Below are positions 1 to 9,437 of a DNA stretch of 64,000 nt, piece after piece; position 1 is the first letter of the stretch, and each line of letters starts with the position of its first letter. The DNA comes from Candidatus Homeothermus arabinoxylanisolvens (GTDB lineage: Bacteria > Bacteroidota > Bacteroidia > Bacteroidales > Muribaculaceae). The notes beneath the pieces were generated by a model. The model was given only the letters and a program-made list of their open reading frames with translations. It was not told the DNA's origin and ran no database searches. Made by a program: the position numbers and the translations under genes. Location of the stretch: assembly GCA_001689405.1 (NCBI GenBank), contig LUJO01000018.1, positions 129,647 through 193,646 on the forward strand, read 5' to 3'.

Positions 1-851
1 CCGGCGCCGAGGCCAATGAGAACGCGCTTAAGCTGGCGTCGTTCCACACCGGCAAGTCACGCGTCATCGCATTCGGCAAGTCGTTTCACGGACGCACGTC
101 GGCGGCTGTCGAGGTCACCGACAATCCGAAGATTGTGTCGCCCATCAACGACAACGGCCACGTGACCTTCCTGTCGATAGGCGATATCGACGCGGTGGCC
201 CACGAGCTGTCGAAAGGCGATGTATGTGCGGTCATAATAGAAGGCATTCAGGGTGTAGGCGGCATACGCATACCCTCCGACGACTTCCTGAGGCTGCTGC
301 GCGAGGAGTGCGACCGCTACGGAGTAGTGCTGATTCTCGACGAGATACAGTCGGGCTACGGACGCACCGGGCGCTTCTTTGCCCACCAGTACTCCGGCAT
401 ACGCCCCGACATCATCACCGTAGCCAAAGGCATAGCCAACGGCTTCCCCATGGGCGGAGTGCTCATAAGCCCCGACTTCACTCCGAGTTACGGACAGCTC
501 GGCACCACCTTCGGCGGCAATCACCTCGCCTGCGCCACCGCCATAGCCGTGCTTGACGTGTTTGAAAACGAAGGGCTTGTCGACAATGCCGCCCTCACAG
601 GCTCTTACCTGCTGTCGCAGCTGCAAGGTCTGCCCGGCATAAAGGAGGTAAGGGGACGAGGCCTCATGATAGGCATAGAGATGGAATACCCGGCCAAGGA
701 TCTGCGCCGGCGTCTCATCGAAGAGGAGCATGTGTTCACAGGCGCCGCCGGCACCAATATAATAAGACTGCTTCCGCCGCTCTGCCTGACAATGGCCGAA
801 GCGCAGGAATTCATAACACGCTTCACCCGGTTACTGAACGAAAAGGCCTGA
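1..851 (+). CDS. argD: Acetylornithine aminotransferase, 5' end outside window
   Basis: PLP-dependent class III aminotransferase that makes N-acetylornithine in arginine biosynthesis. The reading frame is open from base 3, so the true start lies upstream of the window and about a third of the protein is missing. Visible family features are the GAEANENALKLA segment at the left edge, the cofactor-contacting LILDEIQSGYGRTG segment, the AKGIANGFPMGG segment with the PLP lysine (codon 426-428), and TTFGGNHLAC after it. The gene stops 6 bp before proC, so the two are probably cotranscribed. A related ornithine or succinylornithine aminotransferase is possible, but the proC neighbour fits arginine/proline metabolism. 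Confidence 0.9.
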   Translation, partial: GAEANENALKLASFHTGKSRVIAFGKSFHGRTSAAVEVTDNPKIVSPINDNGHVTFLSIGDIDAVAHELSKGDVCAVIIEGIQGVGGIRIPSDDFLRLLREECDRYGVVLILDEIQSGYGRTGRFFAHQYSGIRPDIITVAKGIANGFPMGGVLISPDFTPSYGQLGTTFGGNHLACATAIAVLDVFENEGLVDNAALTGSYLLSQLQGLPGIKEVRGRGLMIGIEMEYPAKDLRRRLIEEEHVFTGAAGTNIIRLLPPLCLTMAEAQEFITRFTRLLNEKA

Positions 852-857
852 TATGAT

Positions 858-1649
858 ATGAAGATTGCAATAATAGGAGGCGGCAACATGGGGGGCGCCA
901 TAGTGCGCGGACTCGCCGCATCGTCTGACATCATGCCTTCCGACATAGCTGTTTCAAGCCCGCGGCAGGCTACAGTCGATGCTCTGGCGTCAGAGTGTCC
1001 GGGCATATCGACGTTCACCGACAACAAAGCGGCTATAAAAGACGCGGAGGTCATAATACTTGCCGTAAAGCCGTGGGTGCTTCCGTCGGTAATCGACGAG
1101 ATAGCCCCATACGTGGCTTTCCGCAGCCAGTGCATCGTGTCATTGGCCGCAGGCATATCGCTTGATGACATGTCGGATATGTTGCGGCGCTACTCGACCG
1201 ACCGCTCCCTCTTCCGCGTCATACCCAACACCGCCATGTCGGTGGGCGAAAGCATGACATTCGTGTGCCACAACGAGGCCGGAGCCGGCTGCGTAGAGAA
1301 AGTGGTCAGCATATTTGACCGGCTCGGCACTACGGCCGTCATCGAAGAGCGGCTTATGGGCGCGGCTACGGCACTGTGTTCGTGCGGCATAGCCTACGCG
1401 ATGCGATACGTAAGGGCCGCCACCGAAGGGGCCGTTGAGCTTGGCCTGTACCCAGGCAAGGCCCGCGATTACATCCTTGCCACGCTCAAAGGAGCGGTAG
1501 CTTTGCTTGAAGCGACCGGCAATAATCCGGAGACGGAGATTGACAAAGTCACCACCCCCGGAGGCATAACGATAAAAGGGCTTAACGCCATGGAGGCCCA
1601 CGGCTTTACGACATCCGTCATCGAGGGGCTTAAAGCCTCATGCCGATAG
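858..1649 (+). CDS. proC: Pyrroline-5-carboxylate reductase
   Basis: Cytosolic NAD(P)H-dependent enzyme that reduces pyrroline-5-carboxylate to proline, the last step of proline synthesis. The N-terminal Rossmann motif GGGNMGGAI (residues 7-15) binds the dinucleotide, VKPWVLPSVI follows, and the C-terminal signature TTPGGITIKGLNAME is intact. At 263 residues the length is normal. It follows argD by 6 bp and is presumably translated from the same message, as in other Bacteroidales arg/pro clusters. Confidence 0.93.
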   Translation: MKIAIIGGGNMGGAIVRGLAASSDIMPSDIAVSSPRQATVDALASECPGISTFTDNKAAIKDAEVIILAVKPWVLPSVIDEIAPYVAFRSQCIVSLAAGISLDDMSDMLRRYSTDRSLFRVIPNTAMSVGESMTFVCHNEAGAGCVEKVVSIFDRLGTTAVIEERLMGAATALCSCGIAYAMRYVRAATEGAVELGLYPGKARDYILATLKGAVALLEATGNNPETEIDKVTTPGGITIKGLNAMEAHGFTTSVIEGLKASCR

Positions 1650-1698
1650 CCCTCCGAAGCAACGGGTGCTTAACAACAACTGCTAAATACAGAAAACC

Positions 1699-2043
1699 AT
1701 GTCGGTAAACAAAGTTATTTTGATAGGAAACGTAGGGCAGGACCCGGAGATAAGATACAACGAAGGTTCGCGTCCGGTTGCCTCGTTCTCGCTTGCCACG
1801 ACCGAACGTGCCTACACAAATGCTGCAGGCACGCCGATTCCGGAGCGCACCGAGTGGCATCGTATAGTCATGTGGGACAGAGCGGCGGAGACTGCCGAAA
1901 AATACATACGTAAAGGCACCAAACTATATATCGAGGGACGTCTGCGCACCCGCACGTGGGAGGACCGCAACACCATCAAGCGCACCGTCACAGAGATATA
2001 CGTCGACAATTTTGATATACTTTCACGCCCCGCACAACAATGA
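1699..2043 (+). CDS. ssb: Single-stranded DNA-binding protein
   Basis: OB-fold protein of 114 residues that coats single-stranded DNA. It starts MSVNKVILIGNVGQDPEIRY, a canonical SSB beginning, and contains ERTEWHRIVMWDRAAETAEKYIRKG and LYIEGRLRTRTWED. It is short: the acidic C-terminal tail that recruits repair proteins in other SSBs is absent and the chain ends LSRPAQQ. It may therefore be an accessory SSB rather than the main replicative copy. The stop overlaps the lpxB start (ATGA), so the two are translationally coupled. Confidence 0.88.
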   Translation: MSVNKVILIGNVGQDPEIRYNEGSRPVASFSLATTERAYTNAAGTPIPERTEWHRIVMWDRAAETAEKYIRKGTKLYIEGRLRTRTWEDRNTIKRTVTEIYVDNFDILSRPAQQ

Positions 2044-3173
2044 AGTACTTTATATCGGCCGGAGAACCCTCGGGCGACCTGCACGCATCGCAGCTCATAC
2101 GTGAGCTTAAAAAAGTTGACGGCAAAGCCGAATTCGCCTTTCTCGGAGGTGACCTCATGAGCAGTGAAGCACGATGCGAACCGGTCATCCACTACCGCGA
2201 CATGGCTTTCATGGGCTTCAGCGAAGTGTTGCGGCACCTGCCGGAAGTACTGTCCAACCTGAAGCGGGCCAAAGCCGCATTGAAGGCATCGCGCCCCGAT
2301 GCGCTCGTGCTTGTCGACTATCCGAGTTTCAACCTCAAACTGGCCGAATACGCCGTATCGCTCGGCATACCGGTGTATTACTACATCTCGCCTAAGGTGT
2401 GGGCTTGGAAAGAGCACCGCGTGAAAGCCATAAAGCGATATGTCAGGAAGGTATTCTGCATATTTCCGTTCGAGGTGGCGTTTTACCGCGACCGCCACGA
2501 CTACGCCGTAGACTATGTCGGCAATCCGTCAAAAGAGGAGGTGGAGCTTAAACTCCGGTCGATAGCATCGCGCGAAGAGTTTCTGAAGCGCCACAACCTG
2601 CCTGACAGACCTATAATAGCCATAGTGCCCGGCAGCCGGCGCAGCGAGATCAAAAACAATCTTATGATCATGGAGACGGCGGCAGCACGTTTCCCCGACT
2701 ACCAGCCGGTCATAGCCGCAGCCCCGGGTATCGACCTGAAGTATTACGGTTACTACATAACCCCCGGCACTCCCATAGTGCGCGATGCCACATTTGAGCT
2801 GATGCACTTTGCCGAAGCCGCCCTTGTCACATCGGGCACCGCCACACTTGAATGCGCGCTTCTCGACACTCCGCAGGTAGTATGCTACCGCGCCAACGGT
2901 GTCAAACTCTCCTACAAAATCATGGAGAAAATACTGAAAGTGCCGTTTGTATCGCTACCCAACCTCATAGCCGACAAAGCCATAGTGCCCGAAATGCTCG
3001 TACATCTGTGCACACCCGATGCCGTGGCCCGCGAACTCGGCAACATACTGCCCGGACGCCCCGGACACGACAATCAGCTCGAAGGCTACCGACTCATGCG
3101 CGCCATACTCGGCGACACACTCGCCGCTCCCACGACAGCGCGCCTGCTGTACAGCGACCTTACCGACAAATAA
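2040..3173 (+). CDS. lpxB: Lipid-A-disaccharide synthase
   Basis: GT19 glycosyltransferase that condenses lipid X with UDP-diacylglucosamine to form the lipid A disaccharide at the inner membrane. It begins KYFISAGEPSGDLHASQLI, and GEPSGDLH is the family signature. Further hallmarks are YYISPKVWAWKEHRVK, VPGSRRSEI and VTSGTATLECAL. The length of 377 residues is typical. The start overlaps the end of ssb by 4 bp. Confidence 0.94.
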   Translation: MKYFISAGEPSGDLHASQLIRELKKVDGKAEFAFLGGDLMSSEARCEPVIHYRDMAFMGFSEVLRHLPEVLSNLKRAKAALKASRPDALVLVDYPSFNLKLAEYAVSLGIPVYYYISPKVWAWKEHRVKAIKRYVRKVFCIFPFEVAFYRDRHDYAVDYVGNPSKEEVELKLRSIASREEFLKRHNLPDRPIIAIVPGSRRSEIKNNLMIMETAAARFPDYQPVIAAAPGIDLKYYGYYITPGTPIVRDATFELMHFAEAALVTSGTATLECALLDTPQVVCYRANGVKLSYKIMEKILKVPFVSLPNLIADKAIVPEMLVHLCTPDAVARELGNILPGRPGHDNQLEGYRLMRAILGDTLAAPTTARLLYSDLTDK

Positions 3174-3182
3174 CATATACCG

Positions 3183-6023
3183 ATGGCTGCATTCAACAAA
3201 TTGGACGAGGTCAAAGCGCTCCGTGACATCAGAGTGTTTGTATCGTCCACATTCAACGACATGAGCGAGGAGCGCGACTACCTCGCCCGTCAGATATTTC
3301 CCGCCGTGAAAGCATATGCCCGCCGGCGGGCTCTGTCATTCCATGCCGTAGACCTGCGCTGGGGCATAACAAAGGAGGAGAGCGAGGCCCACGGCGTGGT
3401 CAAGGCCTGTTTCGACGAAATAGACCGGTCCAATCCGTTTTTCATAGGCATAATCGGCAACCGCTACGGCTGGACTCCCGCGGTAGAGGATTTCGGCAAT
3501 GACTACAATGAGATTGCCGGCCGCGCGCCGTGGATAGACGATGCGGTCAGGAGCGGCACAAGCATAACCGAAATGGAGTTTCTCTACGGAGCTCTCGAAC
3601 GCCGGGACGAGAAAGTAAACGCTTGGTTTTACGTAAAGGACAATGGTGTATGCGACGACCGGGTGACGGCTCTGCGACATAAACTCGACTCTCAGACTCA
3701 CTTCCCGGTAAAAAGGTATCGCGATGTCAAAGAATTGGGTGCCATGATCTATGACGACCTTGTAGCCCGTATAGACAGCCTGTTTCCCGAAGCGGACAGC
3801 GACCCGTACCACAACGAGCTACGGCGCAACGAATACATCCTTGCCGACAATCTGGCAAAAATGGTGAACTTCGACCCGGAAGTCTACACGACCCTTGATA
3901 ATTGGCTTGGGGACAACAACAGGCCGGCCGTCGCGGCAATATATGCACGTAACACTACAACCAACGGCAATACGACCTTCAACGTATGCGGCAAGTCAAT
4001 GCTGCTGTGCAGCTACGTGTCCCGACTGCGGGCGGAAGGGCGTCTAGCGGTGTACTTTGACATGGCCACATGCAATGCCGTCGATGTCATAAATGAATGT
4101 CGCCGCTTTGTAGACCGACAGCTTTCCTCAACGACTTCGGCTGACCCGGTTTTAGTGGCTATCGACAACGCCGACTTTGGAAACAATGTGGAACACACGG
4201 CTTTTATCGATTACGTCACCCGACTTTCGGCTACAAATAAAGTTCTCATCTCCACGAGATCAGGAGAGACCATAATGAAGTTATCGGCGGAACGTATCAC
4301 ATGTCCCGAACTGTCTGATAACGCTATAGACGCATTGATTGACCGCTATCTTGCCATGCACGGCAAGAAACTTAGCCCGTCGCTAAAAGAATTGTTGCCT
4401 CACGACCCTTCAAAACTCGACAAGCTGCGACTGCTTCTTGATTATCTGGTGCGTTTCGGCTCGTTTGACAAACTGGAAAACGAAGTCGAAACTTCGGGTA
4501 AATGCGACTTGTTCTGGAAATTGGCAGCGGATGTCAGAGAAGAGCTAAGTGACCGTTCACAAAGCTGGGAACCGATGTGGGTGCTGAATGCTCTTGCAGT
4601 TGTAGGCGAAGCCGGATTGAGCGAGGATGAGATACTCTCGCTGACAAACATGACGCCACTGCGCTGGGCCATGATACGTGAACGCATTTTGGAGTTATGC
4701 CGGCGGCGAGGCAACCTCTATGTCATTGAAAATCTGCATAAGACAAGAACAACACTACTCAATCTGTACTACACCAATTTCCGCGACATGATTATCATGC
4801 GCATACTCACGTGGCTGAAAGACAATGACGTATCATTACCGAGGCTTACCGTAATGCTTCCCACTCTTTATGACAGTTACATAGGAGCCGATAAAAAAGC
4901 CGATGAAATTGAAGAGATGAAACAGGGACATATATCGTTTTATCTTGATGTGGATTTTGTCAATACCATGTCCCGGTCTGATCTGACATCAGGTTGGAGA
5001 CGTTACCCGTGCCGTGACGCGAAGATGTCCGACGGCCCGACTACATGGACCGGCTTCAAGACCTCGCGACCACACACCGATGCCGAGATGGTGCGATACT
5101 ACACAAAGTTATCGGAAGCGGCCCGGACTCTTGACCGCATGGATGACTACAATTACTGTTGTGAACGGCTGAAAGCCTACGACAGCGGCATGACACCGGC
5201 CGAAACCGCGCTGCAGATGATTGACCGCCACATAGCACGGGGAGAATTCCACAAGGCAAGAGAGGTGAAAGCATCGACGGTCTTCGACACCATGGAGCGG
5301 CAGGCCACGGCAGGAGTGGCGATAGCCCGCGAACTGTTCCGCCGGCTGTTCATCGAGGATATGCTTGACGAACTCGACACGTTGAAAACCATTTTACCCG
5401 AAGTAGGCGAAGAGAGTCAGCTCGGATATGAAATAAGGCTGCTTGATATCGAGCAGCGTCTTTTCGGTGCATATTTCAACCTGACCGGCAATGAACTGAA
5501 CGAATACGTCAGTAATGATATTTTGCCTGCACTCCAGCTTCTACTTGACAAACTACATAACCGAGGATGGCATGACGCCAATCTATCCAAAGTAGCCCGG
5601 CTTATCGGTTTTGCAAACATGATTATAGGGCATTATGACTTTGGCATGCGCGGATGGCTTGACTCGTCCGTGGCATTTGCAATGAACATATCGGGAAAAG
5701 GCACGCCGGTTTTCGCTGAAGCCATGGTTATATACGGACTTGGTTTTATGACTGTCGGCAATCCCGGCGGGAACGCCGACCTGCATGTACGCGACTCCAC
5801 GTTGTCAGCTCACAAAGCCGACAGACTATGCAACCCGTGGCTCGTAAACGCACTTTGCATATCCAAGAGAATGTCGCTCAAAAAAGACTCACACGAGCTG
5901 CTGGACAAAAAGCTCGACGAAATCACGGAACTGGTGCACGGACAGCCCGACAACTACTGCCAAGAACTGCTTGACGCAATCGTCGACTACCACCGAGACA
6001 GTCCACGAATCACATTCCAATAA
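3183..6023 (+). CDS. DUF4062 domain protein with STAND/NACHT-like ATPase core
   Basis: A 946-residue cytosolic protein without signal peptide or obvious membrane segment. Residues 12-100 (RVFVSSTFNDMSEERDYL through FFIGIIGNRYGWTP) are a DUF4062 domain, a TIR-like alpha/beta fold found at the N terminus of NPHP3/TEP1-like signalling ATPases. Around residues 258-275 is a divergent P-loop (NVCGKSMLL) and further on a Walker-B-like LVAIDNADF and a sensor-like KVLISTRSG. The last 450 residues are helical with no recognised repeat. It lies 9 bp after lpxB and 27 bp before a GH20 gene. Function unknown; the architecture suggests a ligand-sensing switch, possibly in defence or stress, but nothing here shows which. 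Confidence 0.7.
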   Translation: MAAFNKLDEVKALRDIRVFVSSTFNDMSEERDYLARQIFPAVKAYARRRALSFHAVDLRWGITKEESEAHGVVKACFDEIDRSNPFFIGIIGNRYGWTPAVEDFGNDYNEIAGRAPWIDDAVRSGTSITEMEFLYGALERRDEKVNAWFYVKDNGVCDDRVTALRHKLDSQTHFPVKRYRDVKELGAMIYDDLVARIDSLFPEADSDPYHNELRRNEYILADNLAKMVNFDPEVYTTLDNWLGDNNRPAVAAIYARNTTTNGNTTFNVCGKSMLLCSYVSRLRAEGRLAVYFDMATCNAVDVINECRRFVDRQLSSTTSADPVLVAIDNADFGNNVEHTAFIDYVTRLSATNKVLISTRSGETIMKLSAERITCPELSDNAIDALIDRYLAMHGKKLSPSLKELLPHDPSKLDKLRLLLDYLVRFGSFDKLENEVETSGKCDLFWKLAADVREELSDRSQSWEPMWVLNALAVVGEAGLSEDEILSLTNMTPLRWAMIRERILELCRRRGNLYVIENLHKTRTTLLNLYYTNFRDMIIMRILTWLKDNDVSLPRLTVMLPTLYDSYIGADKKADEIEEMKQGHISFYLDVDFVNTMSRSDLTSGWRRYPCRDAKMSDGPTTWTGFKTSRPHTDAEMVRYYTKLSEAARTLDRMDDYNYCCERLKAYDSGMTPAETALQMIDRHIARGEFHKAREVKASTVFDTMERQATAGVAIARELFRRLFIEDMLDELDTLKTILPEVGEESQLGYEIRLLDIEQRLFGAYFNLTGNELNEYVSNDILPALQLLLDKLHNRGWHDANLSKVARLIGFANMIIGHYDFGMRGWLDSSVAFAMNISGKGTPVFAEAMVIYGLGFMTVGNPGGNADLHVRDSTLSAHKADRLCNPWLVNALCISKRMSLKKDSHELLDKKLDEITELVHGQPDNYCQELLDAIVDYHRDSPRITFQ

Positions 6024-6050
6024 ACGATAACTTTTAAATCACGACATGAC

Positions 6051-8282
6051 ATGAACACAATGCTTCGTAATCTTATACTCTGCGCCGGCACGTTTACCGC
6101 AATGACACTTTCAGCCGCAAAGCCTACAGTGACTTGGGAAACACTCGGCAACACCGTAAACGCACAGGGCGAGCAGGTATATCATGAACGATATACCGTG
6201 ACAGGACACAAGGATGTGGCCCGCATAGCGTTCAACAAGTTCAAACGCCCGATGAAAGCCGTAAATCAGGCCGATACCGTGGCCGAAATCATACCGGGAT
6301 ACTTCTACCTCGCTTCGCCGCGCTTCGGCTCCGGCAGCGACACCGTCGTCATAGAGGTCGAGACACAAGGCACACTCACTCAGGAGGTATACGGCCCTGA
6401 CGGAGTGCACGCCGTGATGCGCGACGGCTCGGTCATGCCTGTAGAATTCACGCTCACGTCCATGATCAAATCGCCTGAACAATGGTCGACACCCGACACG
6501 GACCTTATGCCCTACGGCGATGACATATACCGGTTCAACGCGACACTGACCGCCCCGCAGAAGCCGCTCGGGCCATACGAGACAATCCCCTCGTTCAAGA
6601 GAGTCACCGAAACCGGTGACGGAGGCTTCTGCTCACTTGACAATAAAGCCGTGTACCGCGCGGTAAATAACGAAAATCCGGAGTACTACCGCATAGACCT
6701 GTCGGGCGACGCTCCCGTAATCGAATATGCATCGCCGCGTGCACGCACAACGGCTGCACGTGTACTATACAACCGGCTTGCCCGCATAAACGGCAACCGG
6801 CTCCCGCACGCCGTGATAGAGGACTGGCCCGACTTGCCCTACCGCGCCGTCATGATAGATATAGTACGCAACTACACCACTCCCGAAAACATGAAAAAGG
6901 TCGTGAAACTGCTTGCCGACTATCGGTTCAACACCCTGCACTTCCATATAACCGACGACGAAGGCTGGCGGCTTGAAATACCCGGGCTCCCCGAGCTTAC
7001 CACCGTAGGCTCACGCCGCGGCTACACTCTTGACGACAGCGAGTTTCTCGCACAGGTGTACAGCGGCGACGGCAACCCCGACAGCCATGCGGGAATATCC
7101 AACGGACAATTCACCCGCGACGAGTTCATCGACCTGCTGCGGGAGTGCGACGCTCTCGGCATCGACGTCATACCGGAAATAGAGTCGCCGGGGCATGCCC
7201 GCGCGGCAATAAAATCGATGGAGGCCCGCGCACGCAAAGGCGACGCCTCGTACAGGCTCATCGACCCCGCCGACACGTCGGTCTACACCACCGCTCAGGA
7301 CTATCACGACAATACGATGAATCCGGCCGCGCCGGGCGTGTACCGGTTCATGACAAAAGTCATCGACGAAATAGCCGCCATGTATAAAGACGCCGGGGTA
7401 AAGCTCAAGGGCATACACATAGGCGGCGACGAAGTAGCCAAACATGCGTGGGACGGTTCGCCTATGGCACAGGCGCTGATGAAAAAGAAAGGTCTTAAAA
7501 CGCAGAAGCAACTGCACGCCGAGTTTGTACTACGTGTGGCTGACATACTTGCAGAGCGAGGCATACCCGTACACGGCTGGCAAGATATAGCCGTAGAATA
7601 CTCCGACACGTACAACAAGACCGTGGCCCCGCTGACGGGGGGTGTCAACTGCTGGACACGCAGCACGGGAAAGACCACCACCCGCGCACTTCAGGCCGGC
7701 TTCCCGGTAATACTCAGCAATGTCAACCGCTTCTATCTCGACCAGTCCTACAACATGCACCCGCTCGAACGCGGACTGCGCTGGGGAGGGACAGTCGATG
7801 AATTCACCACTCTCGGAGGCTATCCCGACAGCATGGTTGTAGTCAAACCCGAGTATCCCGGCAGGATAACGGGTGTGTCGGGACAGCTCTTCAACGAGAC
7901 ACTGCGCTCCTACCCCATGCTTGAAGAGTTTCTGCTGCCCAAGATGCTCGGACTCGCCGAACGCGGCTGGAACAACTCCCCCACCTACACCGACAGCCGC
8001 TACAACAAAATCATAGCCGAGCGCGAACTGCCCTCATACGTGACCGACGGCCACAGCTTTCACTTGCGTCAGCCCGGCATACTGATCGAGGAGGATACGG
8101 TAAAAATGAACTCACCCTATCGCGGCGCCGTGATACGCTACACGCTCGACGGCACCGACCCTGACGACGAGTCACCGATATACACCGCGCCCTTTGCCTA
8201 TACAGGCGGCCCCGTAAGAGCCCGTCTGTACATGCTCGGCAAAGAGAGCGTAACCACCATAGCACGTACACCGAAAAAATGA
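6051..8282 (+). CDS. GH20 beta-N-acetylhexosaminidase, exported
   Basis: Secreted glycosidase that removes terminal N-acetylglucosamine or N-acetylgalactosamine from glycans, plausibly host mucin or chitin/peptidoglycan fragments. It has a signal peptide (residues 1-22, ending LSAA), a GH20 N-terminal domain, then the catalytic barrel beginning around YRAVMIDIVRNYTTPENMK with FHITDDEGWRLEI. The catalytic Asp-Glu pair is D460-E461 in HIGGDEV. The C terminus has a chitobiase C-terminal-like domain (YTLDGTDPDDESPIYTAPF). At 743 residues it matches the Bacteroidales secreted type. Confidence 0.92.
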   Translation: MNTMLRNLILCAGTFTAMTLSAAKPTVTWETLGNTVNAQGEQVYHERYTVTGHKDVARIAFNKFKRPMKAVNQADTVAEIIPGYFYLASPRFGSGSDTVVIEVETQGTLTQEVYGPDGVHAVMRDGSVMPVEFTLTSMIKSPEQWSTPDTDLMPYGDDIYRFNATLTAPQKPLGPYETIPSFKRVTETGDGGFCSLDNKAVYRAVNNENPEYYRIDLSGDAPVIEYASPRARTTAARVLYNRLARINGNRLPHAVIEDWPDLPYRAVMIDIVRNYTTPENMKKVVKLLADYRFNTLHFHITDDEGWRLEIPGLPELTTVGSRRGYTLDDSEFLAQVYSGDGNPDSHAGISNGQFTRDEFIDLLRECDALGIDVIPEIESPGHARAAIKSMEARARKGDASYRLIDPADTSVYTTAQDYHDNTMNPAAPGVYRFMTKVIDEIAAMYKDAGVKLKGIHIGGDEVAKHAWDGSPMAQALMKKKGLKTQKQLHAEFVLRVADILAERGIPVHGWQDIAVEYSDTYNKTVAPLTGGVNCWTRSTGKTTTRALQAGFPVILSNVNRFYLDQSYNMHPLERGLRWGGTVDEFTTLGGYPDSMVVVKPEYPGRITGVSGQLFNETLRSYPMLEEFLLPKMLGLAERGWNNSPTYTDSRYNKIIAERELPSYVTDGHSFHLRQPGILIEEDTVKMNSPYRGAVIRYTLDGTDPDDESPIYTAPFAYTGGPVRARLYMLGKESVTTIARTPKK

Positions 8283-8291
8283 CAAGACACC

Positions 8292-8843
8292 ATGATTGAA
8301 GAAATACTCAACTACAACAAAGAGTTTGTGGCCTCTGAAGGCTACAAGAAGTTCATCACCTCGAAGTATCCCGACAAGCGCATAGCCATAGTCACCTGTA
8401 TGGATACCCGGCTTATCGAGCTGCTGCCGGCCGCCCTCGGCATAAAAAACGGCGACGTCAAAATCATAAAGAATGCCGGCGGCACGATAACAAACCCGTT
8501 CGACTCCACCATGCGCTCGCTCTTGGTAGCCGTGTATGAACTCGGAGTCAACGAAATAATGGTCATAGGCCATACCGGATGCGGCGTACAGGGCATGAAT
8601 GCGGAGGAGATGCTGCAGCTCATGCGCCGGCGCGGTATCAGCGACGAGCACATAACGCTGATGCGCCACTGCGGCATAGACCTCGACAGCTGGCTTCACG
8701 GCTTCGAAAACACCGAAGACGCCGTCCGCGAGACTGTCGACCTTATAGGACGACATCCGCTCATGGCGGCCGACGTACGCGTAAACGGCTACATCATGGA
8801 CTCCGTCACCGGACAACTTTCTGCAGTCACCGAAAGCCGTTGA
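8292..8843 (+). CDS. Beta-class carbonic anhydrase
   Basis: Zinc enzyme of 183 residues interconverting CO2 and bicarbonate. Zinc ligands are visible as C36 and D38 with R40 in CMDTRL, and H94 and C97 in HTGCG. The NAGG turn at 61-64 is also typical. The compact form with no signal peptide suggests a cytosolic enzyme supplying bicarbonate to carboxylases such as those needed in the succinate/propionate pathway. It follows the hexosaminidase by 9 bp. Confidence 0.9.
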   Translation: MIEEILNYNKEFVASEGYKKFITSKYPDKRIAIVTCMDTRLIELLPAALGIKNGDVKIIKNAGGTITNPFDSTMRSLLVAVYELGVNEIMVIGHTGCGVQGMNAEEMLQLMRRRGISDEHITLMRHCGIDLDSWLHGFENTEDAVRETVDLIGRHPLMAADVRVNGYIMDSVTGQLSAVTESR

Positions 8844-8858
8844 TTGGAATAAAATCGC

Positions 8859-8866
8859 TACCTTTG
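8859..8866 (+). promoter_or_regulatory. Bacteroidetes-type -7 box before the phosphatase gene
   Basis: TACCTTTG matches the TAnnTTTG -7 consensus. It lies just after the carbonic anhydrase stop and 25 bp before the phosphatase ATG, giving a leader of about 20 nt. The -33 element is weak (TTG at 8840-8842). Confidence 0.5.
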
Positions 8867-8891
8867 CATTCTACTAAAACAGTAATACAGG

Positions 8892-9437
8892 ATGCAGAAG
8901 CGTGACACAACCTCTGAAAACCGCAGTGTAGTAAAGCTACTTAAGGACAAAAAACCGAAGAAGGTGCTGTTTGTGTGCCTCGGCAACATATGCCGTTCAC
9001 CGGCCGCACAGGGAGTCTTGCAGCATATAGTCGACACCCACGGAGCTTCAGCCGACTGGGAAATAGACTCGGCGGGCACTTACGGCGGCCATGCGGGGGA
9101 TATGCCCGACCGACGTATGCGCATCCACGCGCAACGCCGCGGCTATGACCTCACCCACCGCTCACGCCGTGTAAGAGAGAGCGACTTCGATGACTTCGAC
9201 CTCATCATAGCCATGGACAAATCCAACGAGCGAAATCTGCGCGACATGGCTCCGACACCTGAGGCTGAAACAAAAGTCGTGCCCATGACAGAGTTCATAA
9301 CAATGTCGACCCGCTACGACCATGTCCCCGATCCGTATTATGAAGGAGCCGAAGGCTTCGAGCTCGTGCTCGACCTTCTTGAAAACGGCTGCGCCAACCT
9401 ATACGATATGCTGACAGATGGAAAAAACCAAAGGTGA
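8892..9437 (+). CDS. Low molecular weight protein tyrosine phosphatase
   Basis: Cytosolic phosphatase of the LMW-PTP family. The catalytic P-loop CLGNICRS (C29, R35, S36) is intact and the general-acid Asp is in DPYYEG near residue 140. It has a 23-residue N-terminal extension before the fold; this start is kept because it sits about 20 nt after a good -7 box. Targets in Bacteroidetes are mostly exopolysaccharide tyrosine kinases, but no such kinase is nearby. The 3' end overlaps the MATE gene by 20 bp, implying coupled translation. Confidence 0.9.
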   Translation: MQKRDTTSENRSVVKLLKDKKPKKVLFVCLGNICRSPAAQGVLQHIVDTHGASADWEIDSAGTYGGHAGDMPDRRMRIHAQRRGYDLTHRSRRVRESDFDDFDLIIAMDKSNERNLRDMAPTPEAETKVVPMTEFITMSTRYDHVPDPYYEGAEGFELVLDLLENGCANLYDMLTDGKNQR

